Of a DNA stretch of 29,161 nucleotides, positions 15,243-22,604 are shown piece after piece. The translations under genes and the position numbers were made by a program. Position 1 is the stretch's first letter; every line of letters starts with the position of its first letter. Source of the stretch: Ruminococcus flavefaciens (lineage in GTDB: Bacteria; Bacillota; Clostridia; Oscillospirales; Ruminococcaceae). Under the pieces are notes generated by a model. It worked only from the letters and a program-made list of their open reading frames with translations, did no database searches and was not told the origin of the DNA. The DNA lies in assembly GCA_002309635.1 (NCBI GenBank), contig DBXO01000014.1, positions 120,324-149,484 of the forward strand, read 5' to 3'.

Positions 15243-16370
15243 ATGAAAGCAAATGATCTGTTAGATATGATCGGGAATGTCGATGATAATATTATTGAAG
15301 AGGCAAAGCAAAAGAAGAAAGCAGCATTACCGAGATGGACCAGATGGTTAGCAACTGCCGCATGTCTGTGCCTTATATTAGGCGGTACGTTCAATACACT
15401 GTATAGATTCGGATATTTCAAATTAGGATGCGGCTCTTTGGCGGGAGACATTGTAGATGGTGATTATTACTATTATTATCCGCACAGCGGTGTCTGGAGA
15501 TATTCAGACGGTAAAGCGAAAAAGCTCATAAGCGCTTATTGGATGCGAGGCTATGATGTAAATGAAAATGGGCTGTATTATGATGATTATAGTGCAAACC
15601 TGTACAGAATGGATCTTAAGACGCTCAAGAAAAAGAAGATATACTCTGCTTCCGATGCTACACATATCTATTATGACCTGAAAGATGACGGAACAGTCGT
15701 CGTAACCGTATATAATTCAAAGAAAAGATATCAATATGATGTACTGATCGATGGTAAAACAGGAGAAGTTCTTGAACGGCTTACGGACAAAACATCTTAT
15801 GACGCTCCCGACGAACCGGATTCAGATCTGCATTATATTATAGGAGATCGGGATATTGTATTAGTTCCGATAGGCGAAGCTTCGGAACAGAAGTATATGC
15901 CTACTGAAAACGGAAAAGCCCTCTTGCCTGAAGGACGATGGGTTCACGATGGCATTTACGATATGTCCGACGATGTGAAAGCCTTTGGCGTATATAACGA
16001 TAATGATGGGGGTCCTGATGTGGAATCTGAAATGCTGATGATCTTTGCAAATGGCAAAACATATCTCAAACCCAAAGAAGAAGCCCCTTTTTATAAAGGT
16101 ACAATCGGACACATACTGTTATATACGGCCTATGATCATACTGAAAATAATGAAAATGATATAGCCGGTATATGGTGTTATGATATTGAATCCGAGGAAA
16201 AATGGCAGCTTGAAACCGATACTGAACACTCATTCTATAACTTTACAAATGATAATGAGATGCTTTATTCATGTGAGCCGTGGAATCACGATCAGGCAGC
16301 CTGGAAGATCATTTACGAAGGAAACAGACCTGTTGCTCTTCAGCTTATTGATGATAAGATAACGGATTAA
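15243..16370 (+). CDS. Single-pass membrane regulator with extracellular beta-propeller-like domain, putative anti-sigma
   Basis: 375 residues. A short charged N-terminus (1-32: MKANDLLDMIGNVDDNIIEE, then a Lys cluster) is followed by one membrane helix (about 34-53). About 320 outside residues contain repeated Tyr-rich strands such as GDIVDGDYYYYYPHSGVWRY, NENGLYYDDYSANLYRMDL and LKTLKKKKIYSASD. That pattern resembles DUF5050-type propellers, in which displayed values alternate with dipeptides. The position right behind an ECF sigma gene makes it the probable anti-sigma factor. The outer domain is unrelated to that of the first pair at 1685-3850, so the two systems should sense different signals. 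No terminator was seen before the next gene. Confidence 0.75.
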   Translation: MKANDLLDMIGNVDDNIIEEAKQKKKAALPRWTRWLATAACLCLILGGTFNTLYRFGYFKLGCGSLAGDIVDGDYYYYYPHSGVWRYSDGKAKKLISAYWMRGYDVNENGLYYDDYSANLYRMDLKTLKKKKIYSASDATHIYYDLKDDGTVVVTVYNSKKRYQYDVLIDGKTGEVLERLTDKTSYDAPDEPDSDLHYIIGDRDIVLVPIGEASEQKYMPTENGKALLPEGRWVHDGIYDMSDDVKAFGVYNDNDGGPDVESEMLMIFANGKTYLKPKEEAPFYKGTIGHILLYTAYDHTENNENDIAGIWCYDIESEEKWQLETDTEHSFYNFTNDNEMLYSCEPWNHDQAAWKIIYEGNRPVALQLIDDKITD

Positions 16371-16453
16371 AAACAATAAGGCTCTCAAATTTCCGGTTCT
16401 ATAATATTAATGTTAAATATGTTGATATGATAAAATTAAAAAGGTGAGAGTTT

Positions 16454-16480
16454 ATGCATTCTCAAACGTCTAATAGTTAA
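16454..16480 (+). other. Possible 8-codon leader ORF upstream of the esterase lipoprotein
   Basis: AAAAGGTGAGAG precedes ATG 16454; the frame MHSQTSNS stops at 16480, 25 bp before the lipoprotein start. The ribosome site is good, but no stalling motif or attenuator hairpin was found, so a regulatory role is only possible. Confidence 0.25.
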
Positions 16481-16505
16481 AGACTTAAAAAAGAAAGGTG
16501 CAATA

Positions 16506-18065
16506 ATGAAAAAAGTAATTGCTATTCTATTATCTCTTGTAACGCTTACATCAATGAGTGCCTGCAACAGCAAATCAGGCAGAAGTGACAATATCTCATT
16601 ATATGAGCAGGTACAGACAACCGGATCTGCTATAGCCTCTGAGCCCACAAAGCTCACGAACAAAATGACAGAAAACGAGCTTCAATTTACGAAAAAGCAC
16701 GGCCTAACCCTGCTGGACGAACTTAAAAAGCCAAGTACAGACCCGAATGCCGAGCACACTGTAAGCATTGAGTTCTGTAACGTCGACCCTGAGAATTGGC
16801 GTGCCTCACTTGAGGAGAAACGAGATCAACTGACAGACGACGAATATAATAACGCTCTGAAACAGATACAGAAGGCTGAGGAAACAGGCGGCGAATACCG
16901 TGCTCCTAACTGGATTATTGTGGACGGATATATTCTGATTTTAAGGTTACCATACGAGGATCCGTTTTATGACGGTGGTACTTTTACGTTTGATATGACT
17001 GAGTACAACGAAAACGGTGAGCCTGAAATAAAAAAATATTCTTTTGATACATTTGAAGATTATCTGGAATTCATTCGAAAAAATGCTGAAGAATGGCTTG
17101 GATATACCGCCGAAGAGACTGAGCTGACAATTTTTCATATGCAGCTCGCAAACGAAGCTCTGAAAAACGGGACCTATAAAACTCTTTCTGAAGGCAGTGT
17201 GGATATGAACGATGAATTGCTGTACTTTTCTGAAGCCTTTCACGACCACCGAGACGATTGGGAATATGACCGTGACGCTGTTGAAGCGATAAAGGATTCC
17301 GTTGATGAGATAAGCATCTACGACGAAGAACTGGGCAGGCAGTTTACAGTTCATGTGACGCTCCCGCCCGATTATGACAAGGACAAAACATATCCCGTTT
17401 TTTTCCTGACTGACGGTATCTGGCGCTTCGGTAACTGTCCTGAGCTGAGAAAATGCATGGAGAACGGCGAGGCTGCACCTGTTATCCTTGTCAGCCTTTA
17501 TTACAGTTATGATGTCACCGACCCTGACCAGGAAATGCGCTATGTTGACCTGGTGATCAACCGTGAACTTCTGCTGAATTTTATCACCGACAACCTTATG
17601 CCGTATTTGTGCGGGATTTACAGCATTGACTGTGGAAATTCGACTCTGTACGGTCATTCGGACGGCGGTGTATTCGCACATTATGCACTGTTTAATTCAG
17701 ACAGATACGAGAATCAGCCCTTTGGACATTATATCATCGGCAGTCCTGCATTCTGGGGACTGTATCATGAAAATCAGTATATGGGTATCAGCAATGACAA
17801 TGTGCTGGAAGATTACGGCTATTCTGACAGGAATGAAAAGCTGAAAAAGACCGTATTTCTCTGTGCGGGTTCACAAGAGGATCCCGATTATGCCGACAGG
17901 TACCGTGAGGGGGATGATACAACGCTGGAAGGTGTTGCAAAGCTGAAGGAGCGTTTGGAATCTTACGGTGCAGACATGACCTATAAGATGTATGAATCCC
18001 ATCACTATCAGTACATTCCCGAAATGCTTATCGAGTATCTGAAAGAAAAGTATCCGTATAAATGA
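16506..18065 (+). CDS. Esterase-family (PF00756-like) lipoprotein
   Basis: 519 residues with AAAGGTG before ATG 16506. The signal peptide ends in the lipobox MSAC, so the protein is anchored at the outer face of the membrane. The first 260 residues after it form a charged domain not recognised. From about residue 275 an esterase fold begins: RQFTVHVTLPPDYDKDKTYP, VFFLTDG, APVILVSLYY, then the nucleophile elbow YGHSDGGVFAHY with Ser385. IIGSPAFWG, LCAGSQEDPDYADRY (candidate acidic residue) and YESHHYQYIPEM (His499/His500) complete the catalytic elements. The fold is shared with feruloyl and acetyl esterases and with Fes/IroE-type siderophore esterases. Among cellulosomal genes a plant cell-wall ester is the likelier substrate, but this is inference. 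Confidence 0.82.
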   Translation: MKKVIAILLSLVTLTSMSACNSKSGRSDNISLYEQVQTTGSAIASEPTKLTNKMTENELQFTKKHGLTLLDELKKPSTDPNAEHTVSIEFCNVDPENWRASLEEKRDQLTDDEYNNALKQIQKAEETGGEYRAPNWIIVDGYILILRLPYEDPFYDGGTFTFDMTEYNENGEPEIKKYSFDTFEDYLEFIRKNAEEWLGYTAEETELTIFHMQLANEALKNGTYKTLSEGSVDMNDELLYFSEAFHDHRDDWEYDRDAVEAIKDSVDEISIYDEELGRQFTVHVTLPPDYDKDKTYPVFFLTDGIWRFGNCPELRKCMENGEAAPVILVSLYYSYDVTDPDQEMRYVDLVINRELLLNFITDNLMPYLCGIYSIDCGNSTLYGHSDGGVFAHYALFNSDRYENQPFGHYIIGSPAFWGLYHENQYMGISNDNVLEDYGYSDRNEKLKKTVFLCAGSQEDPDYADRYREGDDTTLEGVAKLKERLESYGADMTYKMYESHHYQYIPEMLIEYLKEKYPYK

Positions 18066-18135
18066 TGATATTAATTCCGTTTAGCTTAGTCTCATGACAG
18101 GGGCTAAAGCTTGTAAAAGCAAAGAATTATACAGA

Positions 18136-18170
18136 AAGTCCCTGCAGTTGCGGGGACTTATTATTGTTTG
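18136..18170 (+). terminator. Terminator after the esterase lipoprotein
   Basis: AAGTCCC (18136-18142) pairs with GGGACTT (18153-18159) and is followed by ATTATTGTTTG. Confidence 0.65.
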
Positions 18171-18175
18171 AACTA

Positions 18176-18204
18176 TTGACCGAATTAGGCACGTATGTTA
18201 TAAT
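18176..18204 (+). promoter_or_regulatory. Promoter of the ProX-like gene
   Basis: TTGACC (18176-18181), a 17-bp spacer and TATAAT (18199-18204) preceded by TG-n (extended -10, ATGTTATAAT). Confidence 0.75.
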
Positions 18205-18276
18205 TGGATCAGCAAAATAGTAATTCTTGATATCACAGATTTCCTTATGTGTGACAACCGGAAAAGGAGCTTTTGA

Positions 18277-18822
18277 ATGAATAATGATAATACACTTTAC
18301 ATTGGAAAGCCAGCTGAACAGCGCTCCGAAGTTGAAATGGCTATATACGATAGGCTTGATGCTCTTGGTATGGACTACAAGCGTGCTGACCACGCCCATG
18401 CCGATACTATGGAAGATTGTCTGGCTATTGAGAAGGTACTTGGAGCTAAGATATGCAAGAACCTTTTCCTCTGTAACCGTCAGAAGACCAGTTTTTATAT
18501 GCTGCTAATGCCGGGAGATAAGCCTTTCAAGACCAGATTCCTGACCTCGCAGCTGAACTGTGCTCGTCTTTCTTTTGCTGAAGCGGACAAGATGCAGGAG
18601 TATCTCCATACTATCCCAGGCTCTGTGTCAGCACTGGAGCTTATATTTGATACAGACAACAACATTCAGCTTGTCATAGATAATGATTTGATGAAGGATG
18701 AGTACATCTGCGGACATCCCGGTATCAATACATCAACAGTATGCCTGCTCCGTGATGATATGCTCAGATACGTTCGAGAGGCTAAGCACGAGCCTGCATT
18801 TATAGATTTGCCGGCAGAATGA
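18277..18822 (+). CDS. YbaK/ProX-type aminoacyl-tRNA deacylase (Ala-tRNA-Pro editing)
   Basis: 181 residues, with AAAAGGAG 7 nt before ATG 18277. It should hydrolyse mischarged Ala-tRNA(Pro) made by prolyl-tRNA synthetase, in trans in the cytoplasm. The family features are visible: RADHAHADTMED near 37-48, AKICKNLFLCNRQ with Lys61 as the conserved active-site lysine, PGSVSAL (114-120) in the substrate-loop position, and GHPGINTSTV (146-155), the conserved GxxxP-type motif. Length is normal for a stand-alone ProXp-ala/PrdX protein. It is monocistronic with its own promoter and is the one housekeeping gene among accessory neighbours. Confidence 0.9.
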   Translation: MNNDNTLYIGKPAEQRSEVEMAIYDRLDALGMDYKRADHAHADTMEDCLAIEKVLGAKICKNLFLCNRQKTSFYMLLMPGDKPFKTRFLTSQLNCARLSFAEADKMQEYLHTIPGSVSALELIFDTDNNIQLVIDNDLMKDEYICGHPGINTSTVCLLRDDMLRYVREAKHEPAFIDLPAE

Positions 18823-18848
18823 TTATAAAATCCTTGAAGGAACAGATG

Positions 18849-18877
18849 TTGACTGCGGTTTCTTTATATGTTATAAT
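18849..18877 (+). promoter_or_regulatory. Upstream tandem promoter of the pseudo-GH9 gene
   Basis: TTGACT (18849-18854), a 17-bp spacer and TATAAT (18872-18877), again with an ATGTTATAAT extended -10. It lies 131 bp upstream of the start codon. A mini-ORF (ATG 18898 to TGA 18924, eight codons) lies between it and the second promoter. Confidence 0.65.
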
Positions 18878-18957
18878 TCTGATAAAGGAATAGAAGAATG
18901 TATTTTTTCAGCTCAATTAAGTGAGCGATAAGTATGTTTGCCTTTTATCCTTTATAA

Positions 18958-18986
18958 CTGACACTTATAAATACATATGTTATAAT
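18958..18986 (+). promoter_or_regulatory. Proximal promoter of the pseudo-GH9 gene
   Basis: CTGACA (18958-18963), a 17-bp spacer and TATAAT (18981-18986) with ATGTTATAAT extended -10. It is directly followed by AAAAGGGAGGG and ATG 19008, leaving a very short 5' leader. Confidence 0.7.
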
Positions 18987-19007
18987 TGAAAAAAGGGAGG
19001 GTTTCAT

Positions 19008-22000
19008 ATGTATAAAAAAACGAGCAAATTAATTGCAGGCGTTATGGCATTAGTTATGGCGGCTGTACCGACGGTCTCTGCGGCTTCTGCCGAGCAGGAC
19101 AGAACGGTCATGGTCATCGGAGAGAGCACATTCGAGAAAAAGTCTCTGCCGTGGCACATCAGTTCTGCGCTTCCTGCAAAGCAGTCGTACCAGGTCGAGG
19201 ATGGTACATTCCATATCAGTATAACGTCTCCACAGGGCATTGACAAAGAAAAGTGGGATCTGCAGTTCAGACACAGGAATCTCAATTTCAGAGCAGGGCA
19301 TGAGTACAAGGTGAGCTTCAGGGCAAAGAGCAACAGGGAGGGCTTTGAACTTTGTTCACAGATCTGTGATGTCAAGTACGAAGAAAACTATTTTGTGCTG
19401 GACGGTATGACAAACGATATGCACATGGGACCTGATATGGGAGGACAGTGGCCTGCATCAGCAGTAAAGCTTACGACTGAATGGCAGACATTTGAGGGGA
19501 TATTCACGCCCATAGAGGATATCGAGGCTGCAGAGTGGTCTTTCCACTATGCAAAAGGAATTATGTATCAGGGCAATGCTCAACAGGGTGACGAGATATG
19601 GTTCGATGATATGGTCATAGAATGCCTTACCTGTGAGGAGTCGGGAAATCCGGTGTGCGGTTGGCAAAGCACTGGAGACTTCGGCTATGTGATACCGCGA
19701 AGCGATGTACGCCTCAATCAGGCAGGCTATTATCCCGATTCAAAGAAAGTGGCTACATATGTGACTGCGGACGACAGAGAAGCAATGGACTTCAGAGTTC
19801 TCGACGAAAAGGGCAAAGAGGTCTTAAAGGGCAGAACTATGCCTGTAGGACCTGATCCCGAAGCAGGCGGCGGCTTTTTCCACAAGCTTGACTTTTCTGA
19901 AGTAAAAAAGCCGGGCAGGTACACAATAGCAGTCGATGACGAGAAAAACGTGTTTACAAATCCTTACAGCGGCGAGGTCTATAAGCGTTATATCAGCCAT
20001 GAATTTACGGTAGGGGACAGTATCTACGGAAATATATTCAGAGATGCAATGAATTTCTTCTATCTGCAGCGTTCCGATACTGATCTGGACGCAGAAAAGA
20101 TCATTGCTGCATCCTCCGAGGAGAACAGGGCAAAGCTTGCACATAAAGCCTACCATGCAAATGATGAAGGATATCTGAGGGAAAACTGGTATTCATCCAA
20201 TACAAGTAACAAAAAAATTGATGTTTCGGGTGGCTGGTACACTGATGATAATTGCGGAAAAAATATTATTGCAGGAGCAAATACAGTATGGCTCTTGCAG
20301 AATATGTATGAGCTTTCGGAGAAAAACGGAAATGAAAATGAAAGTTTGAGCGCCGCTCTTGACGAAGCAAGATATGAGCTTGAATTCATGCTTGATATGG
20401 TCGTTGATCCCGAAAAGGACAGTGTCTGGGGCGAGAATTATGCCGACATGGTATATCACGGCGTCAGATATTTCAACACCTATGATCCTGTCAATCATAC
20501 TCTTGATATGAAACACGATTTTCTTGTAAGATTAGTTAATCCTCCGACATATGCCGCAACATTTGACTTTATAGCCTGTGCAGCACAGGCAGCTCGTCTC
20601 TGGGAGGATTCTGATCCTGACTTTGCTGCGAAGTGTCTGAAGCAGGCAAAGGCTTCATGGAAAGCAATCCAGAAGCATGAAGATGAGTGGAAAAAAATTT
20701 CTATACATGATGAACATTGTGCTCCCAACACTGGTTCTAACGCTTATGATGTCAATGATGCGGACTTCGGCGATATCAATATACTGGACGAGGCTTACTG
20801 GGCTGCCTGCGAGCTTTTTGCGACTACAGGCGATAAGGAGTATTATGAATGCCTTACTTCCTATAATCCTGATCTGAATCTTACTCAATGTGTACCTGAT
20901 TATTATAAAATCATTCATTGGCCGCAGCCGGATGACAGCTTCAGAGCGTTCAGCGAGACTGAAACCCTTGACTTCGGCACATTATCGCTGTATCTCAGCG
21001 ATAAGCTCTCAGAAGAAGACAGAAAAGTTATAGCTGTAAATATCGGCAAGACAGCTGATAATTTCGTAGATGCAGCCACAAGAAATATTGAGCATAAAGA
21101 ATATGTTAATGCTATGGACGTTCCGTACAGACAGGTTGAATGCGGATTCGGAATAGATCCTTATTCAACATATGCCGACAGCTGGAAGACATATGAATAC
21201 GGCTCAAACTCATCCATAGTCAATAATGCTGTTGCTATGGCTTACGCTTATGATGCAACAGGTGACAAGAAATATATGGAATACGCAGGCTATGCCCTGG
21301 ACTATATTTTCGGCAGAAACGGTCTTGGCATATCCTATGTAACGGGTTATGGTTCATATCATACCAATAATCCAAGCAGCAATTACTGGCTGAATGAGAT
21401 TGACAAGACCTACCCGTCTGCTCCTGACGGTGTACTTGTAGGAGGTCCTACGGGACTGGCAGGAAGTCCTGACGGTATAAGCGATAGTTTCGTTAAGGGT
21501 ATCGGTCTCAAGATAGGCGAAGTTCCGGATCAGCAGCTCTATGCGGACTCTGTCCAGGCATGGACCTGCAATTCAGTCACACCTCAGTGGCAGGCAGCGC
21601 TTGCGTGGATGCTTTCGTTCTTTGAGAATAATATGGGCAATGATGACGAAGTTCCAACTACGACCACCGCAGTTTCAACAACAACCACGATTACAACTAC
21701 AACTACAACAACTTCTGAGTCCAATGTGATAATGGCGGGCGATACTAACTGCGATGGACAGGTCGATATGGCAGACGCAGTACTTATCATGCAGGCTCTT
21801 GCAAATCCCAATAAATACGGATTAAACGGTACAGCCGGGAATCATATTACCGAACAGGGCAAACTCAACGGTGATATGAACGGTGACGGACTGACAGTAG
21901 GCGACGCACTGGCGATACAGTATAAACTGCTTGGCATCAAGGAAGAAAAAAGTGAAGATAAGACTGAATTGAGCGATATCGTATCAATTAAGACCAAATA

Positions 22001-22337
22001 TAATCCTGTAATGAGCGACTGGTCGGGACTTGGCATACTGCTTGAAATTGCTTCTCCCGGATATCCTGTTACACTGACAGCTAATGCCGGTTACTTTGCA
22101 GACTGTTATCTCAACAGTGACAGTGAAGCTGTTATTTTTTCCGGAAATACCTGCGATGTAAAAAACGGCGGCTATGTATTATGGTCGCCCGATGATGAGT
22201 GTTATAAGAACGACTGTTATATCGAGATATTGGTTGAGGGAGCAGACGGTGACAAGTCTGTTCAGCTTGGGAAAATATACATTTATGAGACAGCAGGACT
22301 TGGTTTTACTGCTACGCTTGAAAAGGGAGCACTTTGA
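19008..22337 (+). CDS. CBM4-like / Ig / GH9-fold pseudo-enzyme with dockerin and post-dockerin module
   Basis: 1109 residues with a GGGAGGG ribosome site. Order: signal peptide (1-28), CBM4-like jelly roll (about 30-210), CelD_N-type Ig domain (about 233-337, starting DVRLNQAGYYP), GH9 (alpha/alpha)6 domain (about 338-875), Thr linker, dockerin (911-977, GDTNCDGQVDMADA and GDMNGDGLTVGDA) and a C-terminal module of about 125 residues not recognised. Fold signatures are strong: DVSGGWY, PPTYAATFDFIACAAQAAR, DEAYWAACELFATTGD, YEYGSNSSIVNNA, ISYVTGYGS and GVLVGGP. Yet each catalytic motif is changed: DAGD is TDDN (412-415), NPHHR is NPSSN (788-792), and the acid Glu in the STNE motif is Ser856 (WTCNS). 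Hydrolysis by the GH9 mechanism is therefore unlikely, and a substrate-binding or structural cellulosomal role is inferred. Confidence 0.92.
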   Translation: MYKKTSKLIAGVMALVMAAVPTVSAASAEQDRTVMVIGESTFEKKSLPWHISSALPAKQSYQVEDGTFHISITSPQGIDKEKWDLQFRHRNLNFRAGHEYKVSFRAKSNREGFELCSQICDVKYEENYFVLDGMTNDMHMGPDMGGQWPASAVKLTTEWQTFEGIFTPIEDIEAAEWSFHYAKGIMYQGNAQQGDEIWFDDMVIECLTCEESGNPVCGWQSTGDFGYVIPRSDVRLNQAGYYPDSKKVATYVTADDREAMDFRVLDEKGKEVLKGRTMPVGPDPEAGGGFFHKLDFSEVKKPGRYTIAVDDEKNVFTNPYSGEVYKRYISHEFTVGDSIYGNIFRDAMNFFYLQRSDTDLDAEKIIAASSEENRAKLAHKAYHANDEGYLRENWYSSNTSNKKIDVSGGWYTDDNCGKNIIAGANTVWLLQNMYELSEKNGNENESLSAALDEARYELEFMLDMVVDPEKDSVWGENYADMVYHGVRYFNTYDPVNHTLDMKHDFLVRLVNPPTYAATFDFIACAAQAARLWEDSDPDFAAKCLKQAKASWKAIQKHEDEWKKISIHDEHCAPNTGSNAYDVNDADFGDINILDEAYWAACELFATTGDKEYYECLTSYNPDLNLTQCVPDYYKIIHWPQPDDSFRAFSETETLDFGTLSLYLSDKLSEEDRKVIAVNIGKTADNFVDAATRNIEHKEYVNAMDVPYRQVECGFGIDPYSTYADSWKTYEYGSNSSIVNNAVAMAYAYDATGDKKYMEYAGYALDYIFGRNGLGISYVTGYGSYHTNNPSSNYWLNEIDKTYPSAPDGVLVGGPTGLAGSPDGISDSFVKGIGLKIGEVPDQQLYADSVQAWTCNSVTPQWQAALAWMLSFFENNMGNDDEVPTTTTAVSTTTTITTTTTTTSESNVIMAGDTNCDGQVDMADAVLIMQALANPNKYGLNGTAGNHITEQGKLNGDMNGDGLTVGDALAIQYKLLGIKEEKSEDKTELSDIVSIKTKYNPVMSDWSGLGILLEIASPGYPVTLTANAGYFADCYLNSDSEAVIFSGNTCDVKNGGYVLWSPDDECYKNDCYIEILVEGADGDKSVQLGKIYIYETAGLGFTATLEKGAL
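21657..21713 (+). repeat. Low-complexity Thr linker repeat in the pseudo-GH9 gene
   Basis: Repeated ACA/ACT/ACC codons, broken by Ala, Val, Ser and Ile, encode the linker between the GH9-fold domain and the dockerin. It mirrors the tract at 1186-1254. Confidence 0.9.
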
Positions 22338-22351
22338 TCTGTATAATTAAT

Positions 22352-22380
22352 AAAAAAGGAGGACTTCGGTCCTCCTTTTT
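22352..22380 (+). terminator. UUCG-tetraloop terminator after the pseudo-GH9 gene
   Basis: AAAAAGGAGGAC (22353-22364), loop TTCG and GTCCTCCTTTTT (22369-22380) form a perfect 12-bp stem ending in a T-run. Its symmetry would let it work in both directions. Confidence 0.93.
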
Positions 22381-22386
22381 ACAAGT

Positions 22387-22562
22387 TTAAGCCTTTATAT
22401 ATTCCTCATAAGGCGTTATTTCATCTTTAGCCGTGGAGAGATATGCACATAGTAGGCAAGTATTTTCGATGCGTCAACTGCGTTTACCGTAATCATTCAT
22501 CTTATCGCATTTCATCGAAACAGCTTTGAAAGAAGTGTCAGTTGAATCAGCGATAAAAAACC
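22387..22562 (-). pseudogene. Possible remnant reading frame with one internal stop
   Basis: On the minus strand a frame upstream of TAA (22387-22389) reads protein-like (…ADSTDTSFKAVSMKCDK, NDYGKR, one TGA at 22474-22476, then AYLSTAKDEITPYEEYIKA). It has no start or ribosome site and runs into the terminator of the esterase gene. It may be the decayed tail of a lost gene or chance; no family is recognised. Confidence 0.2.
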
Positions 22563-22591
22563 GGCTCCACATGAATTGCAGAGCCGGTTTT
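22557..22591 (-). terminator. Terminator of the GH3-CE2 operon
   Basis: AAAACCGGCTC (22557-22567) and GAGCCGGTTTT (22581-22591) pair over 11 bp. In the minus direction the stem ends in a run of six T, 14 bp after the esterase stop. Confidence 0.92.
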
Positions 22592-22604
22592 GGTATGTAA
22601 TATA

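Noticed and set aside
16947..17681. 244-residue minus-strand open frame
   Set aside because: Antisense shadow of the esterase lipoprotein; no start site or recognisable domain.
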